In this document: positions 1-11,700 of the stretch, piece by piece
How the letters are laid out: the number at the start of each line of letters is the position of its first letter
Numbering within the stretch: the stretch's first letter is position 1
Assembly (NCBI GenBank): GCA_029168955.1
Contig: JAPDOI010000065.1
Coordinates: 806,001-870,000 of the forward strand
Origin: Aplectana chamaeleonis
Lineage: Eukaryota; Nematoda; Chromadorea; Rhabditida; Cosmocercidae
Direction: 5' to 3'
DNA length: 64,000 nt
Made by a program: the position numbers and the translations under genes
The notes under the pieces: model-generated
What the model saw: the letters and a program-made list of their open reading frames with translations, nothing else
What the model was told of the DNA's origin: nothing
The model's database searches: none

Positions 1-572
1 GAAAAACAACTTTTATTGTGAACATTGCCTTTAAGTTTTTAATTTCAGAAATATCGGGAATCGCTGGCATTGAACAGAAACCGCCCATTTTTAATGCTTT
101 TATAGTTCATGGTGTTACCCAATTAGAACTTGAACTCAGTGTCTGTTACCGCCTTTTGACTTCATTTAGAATTTTTCTCGATCTTCGGAGCATTGACAAC
201 CCGGCGCGCGGGGTGTCCGAGTCAGTATGATGAGCGCAGAGGACGAAAAGAAAGGCGCTGCCAGCCGGCCTGGCACTCTCTCGGCCGACCAAAGTGCAAA
301 CAGGCTATCTCCGCGTCTCCGCGGAGAGGAATCATTTACTTTTGCTGTACAGTATAAGGATCGGAGCAGTCCTAATTTGGGAGGGGGAGGGGGGCACTCA
401 GCAGTCCAAACAGGAGTGACAGATGCAGCTTTCAGATATCTGAGGCTTAGAATAGAGTCTCTAGGAAGATAATGTCTGATAACACCATCAGTTATCTGAT
501 GTGAATGAATTTCGAGCGGCCCCCTCAAAAAGGTTGGCACCCAGGATTGAATTTCTAGAGTATTCGATTCTT
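1..572. other. No gene; end of a foldback element at the left edge
   Basis: Bases 14-33 read TTATTGTGAACATTGCCTTT, the right terminus of an AAAGGCAGTGTTCAC-type element cut by the window edge. The rest (a G-rich run at 380-394 included) shows nothing recognisable. Confidence 0.5.
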
Positions 573-1120
573 AAAGGCAGTGGTCACGCTGAAAAACTTT
601 ATCAAAAAAAACTGCAAAAATCAGCTTAGATCAAGAACAGCTGAAAAACTATGAAGGTAGCGCGGGGAAAAACGGTCTAGAATTAGAGTTTTAGGGCAGA
701 AGGAAGCCAGTTCGTGCACAGGTGCACATCACCGACCAAAAAGATCGCAGTCTCGTGCCGAGCAGTCAAAAATCATCGACATTTAGAGGAAGAAATAAAT
801 GCAAATTTACCTAATAAAAAACATTTGAGCATTGAAAGGAAGCACTCCAGTTTTTGACTAGATTTGTACATACATCCAAAGGTTCATTGATTAAAATTCA
901 ATTTCAAGCCAGCTGATGTTCTTGACATAAGGGGTCATCGATGCCGATTATGTGGAGTGGACTCGTCCACCATCTAAAGACAAGAAAGTTCAGGCTTCAA
1001 ATTTGGTCCAAAACAGTAGTTTTTTCGTGATTTTTTCTTATAGGTCCTACCACTCGAGACCCAGAAAGGGGTTTAGGGAGAAAAAGACGACAAGCATATT
1101 TGATCGCGACCACTGCCTTT
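573..1120 (+). mobile_element. Foldback/MITE element, family 1 (AAAGGCAGTGGTC ends), copy 1
   Basis: Left end AAAGGCAGTGGTCACG, right end CGCGACCACTGCCTTT: inverted termini of about 18 bp. The interior, about 510 bp, is shared with copies at 11871-12375, 21323-21872 and 52664-53212. No coding capacity. It shares the terminal signature with several unrelated foldback families in the window. Confidence 0.8.
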
Positions 1121-2631
1121 GGATTTAGCCGCTGAAAGGCGTTGTAGGCTGTGCTTTTTCCATGGTTTGGTACAGTAGAATGGCTTAGCAAGTTGGTTAC
1201 TTACTAATTGCCAAATGATTTCAGAAGGTCGTTTTATACCAGTCGTAGATGCGAAGCGGATGTTTTTCAAAAAAATTCAGCTGTGAGAAGAGTGAAAACA
1301 TTCTCAAAGTCACACTTCTAGATAAATGGGTTTCTCCAAGCAAAATCATTTTGACGGTGGCCGAAACCTTCAACAAAAAGGAACATCAGGTGAGTGGAGT
1401 GGGGGAGTCTACAAGGAATTGAACATATTTTTTGAGGACGATTTCCGTGGATACAATTTTCAAATCCCTGAAACAAACCGTTGTGTTAGTCCACATGGAA
1501 TGGCCCTAGGTTTTTAGAAGAAGGACTTCTACTTATTTGAAAATGTTTATGCGTTAGTTGTAATTGCACTTGCCACTGCTTTTTCACTGGTTTACGTTCC
1601 TGAACAGCAAAATGATAACAAAACGGTCTTGTTTTCCTACTAAAAGTTTCAGCCACGGGAATCGGCTCTCGAGAACTATTGATACTTTTTCGTGGAATCA
1701 TCCACTCCATTTCCCTATTCCTCTTTATGTTTTGTTGAAACGTTTCTGTATGCACCGAATCACATTTGCTTGGAGATCCCCTTTCTGATAGAACTTACTT
1801 TGCTTTTTCTTTATCACAAGTGTAATCAGCAGCGTTTGCGAAGAATTCAGTAATTTAGTTGAAGAAATTGCGCAGTGCTATGAAAAGTGAGTGTTTGGTA
1901 GAACAGCATCAGCATCCACATAGACGAAGCGTTCGTGGCTATTTACCAGAATATGCATCAAAACCCCAATCATCCTAGAGATGCCAGTCGATGGCACAGT
2001 AGTAGCGTCTTTTTCTTTGTGTCTCCGGCGCAAGAGGTGGAGTGGAGAGCGCAGCGAGCGCGAGGGAAAGTGGGCGCGGTATGCCTGGTTGTCAATGGTA
2101 CCGCAACCATTTTTCTCTTGTTTAGGCTAACCCCAATCTTCGAAAAACCCTCACTGGGCTTTTTTTATTTTAAATCTTTTTTGTTCGAAACTGCTTTTAT
2201 GATGTGTGCTTTCGTTGTTTTTCTGCTTCAAAATCCTCTTTCCCTAATATATACTGATCATGCCCGAATTTTGTTGTGAATGGTTCCAATGCCAACGATT
2301 CTCGCTATCCCTGAAATTAAAAAAAAAAACTTAGCGAACGGTATTTATATAACGAAGTCGCTTTCGAAGATCGACAACTGCTGGAAAAAATGTGAGAAAT
2401 AAGAAGACCCGAGGAATTCTCAAAAAATCTCTCATGGTCAGCTGATGAGGGCAGATGCGGAAGCTCGTACGACGCAGATGCGTCGTGTGTCCGCACCGCG
2501 AGTCCGCATTGGCACTTACTAAATTTAACCAGGAACTAGAAGATATGTTAGGGGAGTTAGGACGCTTTACAGAACTCAGACAGTACGGGCGGATCGTTGG
2601 CGTTTGGCGGGAGGATCGGCATCACCCTCGC
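1121..2631. other. No gene recognised
   Basis: Short frames only. A CAGCTGATGAGGGC...GAAGCTCGTAC segment at 2436-2512 is related to 35685-35756 and marks another dispersed repeat. Confidence 0.5.
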
Positions 2632-2715
2632 CATCCGCCCGCCAGTAGCCAGCGATCCGCCCGCCAGTAGCCAGCGATTCTCCCGCCAGTAGCCAGCGAT
2701 CCGCCCTCGATTCGC
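2632..2715 (+). repeat. Tandem repeat, about 22-bp unit
   Basis: Units of ATCCGCCCGCCAGTAGCCAGCG type: two nearly exact copies and one with TTC for TCC, then a partial. The same GCGGATCGCTGG core, mostly inverted, recurs at 3612-3960. Confidence 0.75.
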
Positions 2716-2836
2716 TTATTCCGATGGTTGCCACCACGGTCTCCGTGCGAGGGACCACCCCCCCCCCCTAGCCGAGGAGTGGGGTTACCATCCCCTCAGC
2801 TGCCTAAAATTATTCTACGGCTTCTCAGTGATCTTT

Positions 2837-3447
2837 AAAGGCATCGTACACGATGAAAATCATACTTGAGTTTTTGACGTTTTCGTGTTGTTATATCCCT
2901 ATAGTGACTGAAGGTTGCAAGAAAGCTCCCTCATAAACATCAACTTTTCAACAAAACCCATTTCAAGAAGGCTCAAAACGAATTTGAAGTTCCCGCCGAC
3001 ATCTACCTGGGATAGTTGCGCGAAGAACGCAAGGAACAGTTTTACGATTCGTTCCTTGACGCAGCGTTGGAAGCAATCACCGAGGACGCCATTCAGACCA
3101 GCGATCATTTTTTCTTGAACGAAATGAAAAGGGGTTACTAACCTGCTGCGTCCATTGATGTCAGCTGCTTTCTATCGACGTCGAATGTGAAATCAATTGA
3201 CGTGTGCATTGCGCCCTACGACGAGTCAACGCACGATCGCCGGCAGCGACCACGGAGTTTTGTTCCTTGTAACAATGGATCGACCCCAAGGCCGGCCCCC
3301 AAAACCCGGGAAGCCCTTTTGAAGTAAGCAAATCTTCATTCAGAGGTGATTCTGAAACTCCAGACTTCCTGAGTGACATTGTTCTGACCCACTAGTCCGA
3401 CTGACCGCAAAAGCTGGAATTCGGCTTTCATCGTGTACGATGCCTTT
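2837..3447. mobile_element. Foldback/MITE element with AAAGGCATCGTACACGAT termini
   Basis: A 611-bp segment with inverted ends AAAGGCATCGTACACGATGA (2837) and TCATCGTGTACGATGCCTTT (3447): a perfect 20-bp inverted pair. The interior matches no other segment I could find in the window. It sits between two GC-rich repeat clusters of the same type (2632-2715 and 3612-3960). Confidence 0.8.
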
Positions 3448-3611
3448 AAAGGTGACTTAAAGTCACCTTCCAGGATCGGCCTCGCAATGCTGAGTGAGCA
3501 TTCAAAGCCATGGAGCACCTTTTATACCCTTCTGTCTGCTTACTCTACGCATGGTACTAATAGCAGAAAAGAACTCGTCAATGATTGACAAGTTTCACCG
3601 TGCAAAATTCG

Positions 3612-3960
3612 AGCTGGAGGGTCGCTGGCTATCAAAGCAGTGAAGGGCGGATTGCTGGCTATCAAAGTCCTGGCGGGCGGATCGCTGGCAGGTTGCCGGC
3701 GGATCGCTGCATCTCATAGCTCAGCAGGCGGATCCCTGGCTATCAAGGCTCTTGCGGGCCGATCGCTGGCAGGTTACTGGCAGATCGCCACTTTAGAGCT
3801 TCCCGGCGATCCTTCCGCTAGCGTGATCAACTTTCCCAGGTGCCGCTATCAGCCCGTCAAAACGCAGCGATCCGCCCGCGGTGACGACAAGAGGCAGCGA
3901 TCCGCCCGGTGAAGCGACGATGTGCAGCGATTCGCCCGCAATTTCCTGGCGTACCGCCCG
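3612..3960. repeat. Interspersed GCGGATCGCTGG repeats in both orientations
   Basis: From 3620 to 3790 the motif GGGCGGATCGCTGG and variants with GGCTATCAAAG repeats five or six times. From 3865 to 3940 its complement CAGCGATCCGCCCG repeats three times. Overlapping frames here are repeat translations. Confidence 0.7.
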
Positions 3961-5224
3961 CAGAGGCCTTGATTGCCAGCGGTAAGTCCGCACCTACTGT
4001 CTGAGAAGTTTCGTGGTCTGATAGGCTCTGGGAAACTTTAGAAGCTTTCCGGAGCCTTTTTAGCGTACTATATCAAGGCATTGGTGAACCATGACACCGT
4101 CATCAGTTTCCTGTGACTCATTCACAGTAAAAAAAAGAGGAAAAATGGTTACAGCTTCACTTTTAAAAAACATCCACTGCTCGATCTCCATTCGGGGCTT
4201 AACTAGACGCAGAGGATTAATTCTTCGATCTTGTTTAAAAGGAAGACTAAAATACAGTGTGAGGTTCACTCACAGGATATAAGGTTCATTAGACATTAGG
4301 TACTTGGTATGAGTCTTTCGCAGGGTCTATTCCGAAGAATAGACGGGACGCAATCATTTGAGACGAGACGTGGGGTGGTTTCGGTACTGACTGTTGGCGG
4401 AACTTCGATCGCGAATCGTCTTCGACCTCCGCGGCTCGGTCCACTAAGCAGACGAAATCTTCCGACACGACGGGAAGTACATCGTGACACACGTCACGTA
4501 AAATCGTGCTGGCAGCATTGAGTTATCATGCTAGGACCATCTGGTACTGGCACGATCATCGTCGTCTAGCTGCGTGCAGCAGCAGTGATTGTCCGTGGAT
4601 GCGAACCACGATTCCTCTCTAATAAGGACATTTTAAAGTCGGTGTACAGAGATTTATTGAAAAACCAAATAATGAAAACAACATGAAGAGAAAAATGAAA
4701 AACAAATTCAGGAGGAGCACTATCCAGCGTCTAAATACAGCTCCACAAAAAAAAATCGAGCTACCCTCTATTTCGCATTGGAATTTTTTAGTTACTTCGC
4801 ATGCGTTTGCTAAGCGAGAGACAAGACAGCGAGAGTTGGGTAGAAGAATGAACAGCATACAAGCACACACACAAGTGATGGACCTGACTAATGTATGGTT
4901 ACAAAATGAGGGTACGTACCAGCCAATAATCACAGCATGACGCATAAAGCCTAGCTTGCTCGGTTGAGTCCAGGCGGAGCAAGCAGCGCAACTGTCGGTC
5001 ATTGCAAAATATAAAAGTGATAAAGAGATTTTGACAAGCCCGATAAGCCTTTCTCTTACCTGCTCAAAATGAGGGAGCTAGTCTATAAATCAGCCCTTAG
5101 TTGAATTATCGACGATGAAAATATAGTCTAATCTCTCATGCAACTTATGCTCTATATAAATGACCGCAGATGATTATTCTGCACTGACAAATGATAATCT
5201 TAGGTATCGGATGGTGCATTCCGG
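3961..5224. other. No gene recognised
   Basis: Contains the dispersed repeat at 4960-5090. The frame 4619-5002 (minus) and its shadow show no family features. Confidence 0.45.
4960..5090 (+). repeat. Dispersed repeat, copy 1 (second at 15345-15475)
   Basis: Shares GGAGCAAGCAGCG, CTGTCGGTCAT and AAGCCCGATAA blocks in the same order and spacing with 15345-15475. The second copy lies just downstream of a gene A exon. Nature unknown. Confidence 0.55.
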
Positions 5225-5677
5225 CTATAGGCAGATATGGCAAAACACAATTGGCCTCTGAAGTTCAGTCCACATTTCTAATGCGTAATATTCCCGAAAC
5301 AAAAAAAAGAACATTTTAGCTTCATTGAAGTCACAACTGAGCTGAGCTGCGTCATCGCCATGACGATTGAGAACGTAGTCCAGATTCGACTTCGCGTCGA
5401 CGGGTCCCGCATCGTTCAGAAGTGTTAATACCGAAAACTGAGGTTTCTTTGTCACGAATGACGCTGTGTAGCCAATATAGAGTTCATCATGAAACTGAAA
5501 TGAAGGATACTGTATCGGGTTTAGGGACCAACTAGAGCGTGGTGACCTGATAATTACAATACTATCGGCGTAAAGAACGATAACACTCATTACATTAGCC
5601 GGCGCAGAATTTTTGGAAAGGGCTGACCTATTCGACGGCTCTATCGGCGTAAATAGACGCCAAAATAATGGTTTCAT
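5225..5677 (-). CDS. Unclassified 150-codon open reading frame, doubtful
   Basis: An uninterrupted 150-codon ATG-to-stop frame lies about 110 bp downstream of the stop of gene A, on the same strand. I recognise no family, signal peptide or membrane helix, and no paired exon with good splice sites. No equivalent is seen below gene B. It may be a chance frame in the 3' UTR of gene A, or a terminal exon of another gene. Confidence 0.15.
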   Translation of the reverse strand: MKPLFWRLFTPIEPSNRSALSKNSAPANVMSVIVLYADSIVIIRSPRSSWSLNPIQYPSFQFHDELYIGYTASFVTKKPQFSVLTLLNDAGPVDAKSNLDYVLNRHGDDAAQLSCDFNEAKMFFFLFREYYALEMWTELQRPIVFCHICL

Positions 5678-5783
5678 GCTCTAATGGGTCGTCTATACCG
5701 AAAGGGTACCAGATAACGAATTATGAACAGAGAAATAATCAAACAGTATGTAGGTCACAGAACGATAGGATCTGTATGCAAAA

Positions 5784-8700
5784 TCACGGTGATGAAGAGT
5801 TCTCGTCCGCACTCGGTTTTGACTGAACCAGATCGCGTGTGCGGAGAGCAACTCTACCAAATCCGCCACCGTACACATCTGCGTTCGCTGTCGCGAAGGC
5901 CTTTAGCGATCGGATTGTGAGGGAATTGAGCATCTCCAATGCCTCTGTCTGAACGGTATATGGAATAAGCATAATCCGATTGGTTTCGACTGTAGATTGC
6001 ACATTAAACATAATGCTAGCTCACATCCTCGGGTTCCTCCGTGATATGAGAACAATGACTGCATTTCGTTATTTTTCGTGCAGCTCTCAATGAAGGCTGG
6101 AATTAACACCTATTATTAGAGCTGTTGATAGTGGAGTAATGTTCATGCGGATTTGGTTGCCGCCAATAAGATTCATATGGAAAATTGTAATAAGAATGAA
6201 GTTTCATACCTCCGGTTCACTAGGCTTGATCTTCGAAGTCAGACGATTGACGGAGCTTTCCAGTAGTGTAAATGCGCCTAAATCTCTGCTGCTAGTATAC
6301 AGTATTGTCTGCTAATACATATATTCTATATGAATTTGTAGCCAACAAACAAACGTCCGCGGATTCTCCAGCAATCTGAGTGTCAATGAGTGCCAGCTGA
6401 GCGCATTATCTATGTTTTCGCGCTGTCATACGATGTGCTCATGCCTTCGAGCCGACGAGCAATTCTACGTCAAATTTCTGTGTGCAATATACGGTGAACA
6501 ATCTTCCCTATAAGCTGAATATCATCTCCCTTGAAAGACTTTCCGAATGCTCCGCCACTAAACTGGAGTCCCATTTAGAAATGAGTTGAATAGTAAACAG
6601 GAGCTTGTGCGATTGATGATGATATATGTTGTCACGTCTCGGTGGCGCAGCGGTCAGTTTTTCATGTTCATTTTTTCATTTGTTTGGTGGAAGAAGTGTA
6701 GTGTGGTGATTGCCATTATGAGCTACTCTCATTGTGGCCCATAGTGCTTCCTCCAAATAAGCAAGGTAGCTTCCTTCTGCAATTTTCCTACACTAAGTAC
6801 TAGGACTATCTCCAGAACATTACAAGGTAGAAAAATCTTGAAATGATCGAGGCGGCCATTGTTGGCGCCTGAAGAAGATGGAAAGGAGACTCTGGTTCAT
6901 TTCAAGTGAACTTCTGTTTTTGATTATCACATCGCGGAGCAGTGGCTTTCTCGTCGGAGCCTCCTCATCACTAGTTATACTTCACCGAGGCCCACCGTTC
7001 CGCTGCTGGTCATAATCGAAATTCACAGATCACTTGGAGTTTTCCAGAGTCTACAATACACGCGCTTAGTTTTGTAAAAGCGAGTTGCATTTTCCGAACT
7101 TGGCCAAAAAAAAACATTCGGTGCTTGTAACTTTTATGAACGAAGACTTTTTCGGATTCTGAAAACGTCACAGCTCGAATTTCTTTCTAATTATGTACTT
7201 TTTGAACCGAAATTCCCTGAAAATGCTTTGTTTTCGAATAAATTCGTTTTTGGGGTCGTTTTTCAAAAACGTCGCGAGCGGCAAGGTGCGGCGAAATTTT
7301 GATTGGTAAATGTAAAAGTAATAGACATTTTGTTATTTTATTAGATGCAGGTGGGACAATCTCGAGATTCGTGTAGGTAGAATTTTGCAAATCCTGCACT
7401 AAACATGCTTGGGAACCTCCTAAAGAGTCAGACTTGTGTTGCGCAAACCCCAAATTGTTAAATGAAGGGAATGGGAAATTGCACCTGCACGAATCTCAAG
7501 GTTGTCCCACCTGCATTTATTTTATGAAGAAAGCGTAGAGATTGCTCTTATATAACTTGAACAACTACCACTCAACGTTTCGCCGCGCGCGACGTTTCTG
7601 ATAAACAACCGCAAAAATAATTTCATTCAAAAACAAAGCGCTTCGAGGGAACTTCTGTCCGCAATTTGCATTATTAGGTAGGGAATTGAGATGTGAATAT
7701 GATAGCGTTTTCAGAATCCAAAAAAAGTCTTTGTTCAAAAAAGTTACAGGCATCGGACGCTTTTTTGCCAAGTTTGGCCAATGCTTTTCGTTTTCACAAA
7801 ACTTAGCGCGGGTTTTGTATTTGGGACCCTACTAAAGCAGTGTTCACGATTAAAATTGTGTTTCAGCTTGCACTAGGAATGGGTAATGGAGGGGCACACT
7901 GTATCGCTAACGTCGGAAGAACGCATGAAAGCGAGCCAGGAAGAGCCCCAAAAGAGCCCGAAGTTGCCACTTCGAGCGCAAGGCAAACCCCAGAAGCGCA
8001 ATGTCCGCCCTCAGACGTGAACAAATCAAAACTCGAGATCGTGAGATGATTTCCGATCAATAGCCCCGTTCTTCACTTCATTCTTAACTTCTCTTTTCTT
8101 TAGTCAGGTTAGCTCGCATACATCGGCTGCAAAATACGGAAGTTACAAGCCCACGGAACACACCCTTCGCTGCACATCTTCAAAGAAGCTGGACATCGCA
8201 CCCTTGTATCTATGGTTTCCGTTTTCGATTTAGTCTGACGCATGGACCAGGCGGCTGGCCATGCGGAGTTGGCGGCCTCAGGCTCCGTCCATACGTGGCG
8301 AGAGCGTGCGATTACGCAAAATCGATGGTCATCGTGAACACACGATTCGCTAGCCGCTCACGGGCGCTCCTTCTCGCGCGCCCTCGCCTGCTCGCTCTTG
8401 CGCGCTTACGCCAGCACCACGAAGCAAGCAGCAAGTTTCAAGCTTACCGCTTCCTCACTTAAGCAGGTGGCATTGAACCCAACGTAAAACTGCTGCCCTT
8501 GTTTTCAATAATACCACCACAGAAGTCGAAATCATCTGCCGTTGCGACGACTCGAGCGGTTGATCACCCGATCAAACGTTTGCAATCGAATCAACTAGAG
8601 GTAGGGGGTGTTTGCCTGTGTTCAGTTGCGTGCACGGGCTGCTCTAGCGTTGAGGAGCGTCGAGAGGCGAACAACAGCGGGAACGCCCGCTCTCGCCACG

Positions 8701-11700
8701 TATGGACGCTGCCTCACTGGCGAATGGGGTTTTGATTCGCGTGGGGTAATCTACCGTCGCAGCCTCGCCCATTCATCAGACTAAAATCATTGCGCGAACT
8801 CTAGGTGTTGGCAGATCGAAACTGCAAAGGGCTTTATGTAATTTGATGGTGTGCCGACAACACTTCTAGCGTCAACGAACAAATAGATGGCGGTGTGGTA
8901 TACGGGCAGCTGAACAGCGTGCATTTGGCATCGATTTAGAAGGGTTAACTTGAAACTTCGGAAAGTTATAGACCACGTCGAGGTGGCATAAAAAGTAAAT
9001 TGATTGTCACTTCAGATAATCGACCACTCAGTGAGGCCGCGTCAGTGAAGGAGTTGTTCCAAGAAGACTATGCTGATACTACATATAACACTTCTGTGTG
9101 AAAAAAATTTTAGTGGAGCGAACATTCAGAAACAAATGCGAGGCTCACCGAACACTCCGTTTTCAAAACACAAGTAGGTTGCGCGGTTGACAACTTTCAT
9201 CACTGGCAGTCCAAAAAAGAACACGGCTGATATGATGGGGTGGAACTGAAAAGTCAAACGGGTTAAACAAAAACAAAGGTCAAAATGATTGTGGAGCAGA
9301 TTTTTAAAAACTTAGGCTATACTGATTTACTGTGCTTACCTGGGCTAAATTCCGGTCCGCAGTTGCGTCTCAAGACGCTTAGCGGCCGCACGCTCCCGAG
9401 TCAGCGGAGCTTCTAGCGCCGCAGCCGCTGATCTGCTGACTCTAGTTGGGTTTCGGAAACTGGAAACTAAGAAAAATTGGAGAATTGTATACGAAAGCCA
9501 CATCGAGTCGGCGGAAGCCCGACTGACTCGGGCGCGCGCGGCCGCAAAGCGTGTCGAGACGCAACTGCGGACCGGAATTTGGCCCAGATAAGCACAGTAG
9601 CTGTTGATAAAAAGCTAGGGTCGAATGGAAGCAAAAAAGGGTTCTAACATGTTGGAAAAAGAATTGTGCATTTTCAGGAAACGTGAATTGTCCTTCCGTT
9701 AAACTCTATAAATTTCGAAATTTACGCTTTAGTTCAGTGGGTGATTTCAGGACTGAATATTCCAAATGTTTTTATTGCCGTCCTATCGAGGCACAGATTC
9801 TGCCAAGGTTGAAGGAATATTTGGTTCCTCATAAGAGCTAGACGATAACACCAAAAAATGTTTCAGAGAATAGCAACTTCTGCCGTTTCCCTTTATGCGC
9901 AGATCTCAAGGCGTCCCATTATTGCCATTTGTATCAACGTAATAACTATGAAACCTACCGTGGCGTTGTTCGGCATGATATCGCCCAAACCAATAGTTGA
10001 AATGGAGATGTACGAGAAATAGAAAGCGAGGAAGAATGAAAAACCAGAATTCGGTATATCGCCCATCCAATCATCCAGAATGTAAATGAACACGGCGGAG
10101 AACAGAAGGTAACCTGGACAAAAACCCAGCACTGTTCGAGTTTTACAGAAGTAGAAGAATAGATTAGCGAATTCACTAACCGGCCAGCAAGATTAGGCAA
10201 AACTTAATTGGCAACGATATGAAACTGTTCTCCGATGTCTCCGAGTTTTTCATTACCCTCCTGAATAAGAGCGAATGTTGAGTTTTTTTGTGCGAATGTG
10301 GTGCAACACATCGCGAGTAAATTTCTCTGACCTGAAGCGTACCACCAACAAAGCGTAGATTTTGGTCAAATGGACGAGGAGTGCTTGACCAAGGTCTCGA
10401 ATAACCACAAGAGTTATAGGAATTGTGATAAGTGAATACCATATCACACATATTTGCCCTAGCAGTGAATCAGGTGCTATTGAACCTGAAGGAATCCTAT
10501 CTCTGGTATCTCTGCAATTTGGTTGTTTAAGAAGGACTGCTGAAGGGCAAAGCAGTAGGGTTTAAAAAGATGACTGAAAGCGTACCATAACCAGTTGTCG
10601 TGAACAAATTCATTGAAAAGAATATTGAGCTGGAGAATGTCCACTTGAAGTCGTGGTTCTGCGACTTATCATAGGTGCTTCCAACATAGAGGGATTCGTC
10701 TTTCAGTAAAGACACGTAAACGGACTGAAATATTAGCATCAAGTGTGAGAATTCAGAACTTTTGAAACACCATACAAAAACATAAAACACCCTCCACATG
10801 TTTCCGACGTGTTATCTCGGTTTGCATAGCTCACGATCATGCTTCGACCGCTGCTTCCCCAGAAATTCGATGAGCAATGCAATACTGAGGCGAGCGAACA
10901 TGCTTCGGTCAAGCTTCAAACACATTACGAGAGGACCCAGCTAGCGTTTCTTAAAAAAAGGCGTCTGCTCCGTTATCGGTTAGCGCGCATGCTCAACAAC
11001 CTCCCTTCATCATTCTGCACAGCTATGGAACATGCATAAGAACAGATTACAACAGCTAAGGCAACGTCTTACGGAAGACTTACGTAACATGCTTCTGAAA
11101 AGGCGTATTAACAAACTTCAAAGGGCGCAAGAAACAGCCTCAGCGTAATGATTGCGCATATCACACACAACTCATCGTCCGTGCCTATCGAGTAGGAAGC
11201 CTCGCTCAACAGTCAGGCGCAAAATCGTTCGATCAATAGCCATCCTCCCTTCGTTTTCCCGCGCGCGATTTTTCCCGCTAAGCAGCGTCGGGGCTTCCCG
11301 TCCAGAGATTGGCATAGCCTAGACTATTTTTCACACTGCTTGCAATTTTGTTGGGATCCTAACCTCGATAAGCAAAAAATTTTAATGTTCAATAAAACAA
11401 TTTCTTTGTTTCGAGATAGGCACAGTTCCAAGAACCTTCACCGCTTTTCATGAACATCAGAGCATTCCAGTGACACTCGTGATATGGGACCAGTAGTCGA
11501 AGCTCTATACTGCGCGCGTTAGTTGAGATCTATGGAGAAACGTCCAATAAACAGAATAAGATTCAAAAATAAATTTATCAAGACTAGGATCACGAAATCT
11601 GCTTGGAACATACTTACCTTCAAGAAATCTTCCGCAGACCGATTATTTATCAAAAAGTCGCTATCGTTCTGTAGCACCACAATCTGCCCCGCAAGAGATT

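Noticed and set aside
6643..6665. tRNA-like A box (GGTGGCGCAGCGGTCAG)
   Set aside because: No B box or cloverleaf partner follows within 60 bp.
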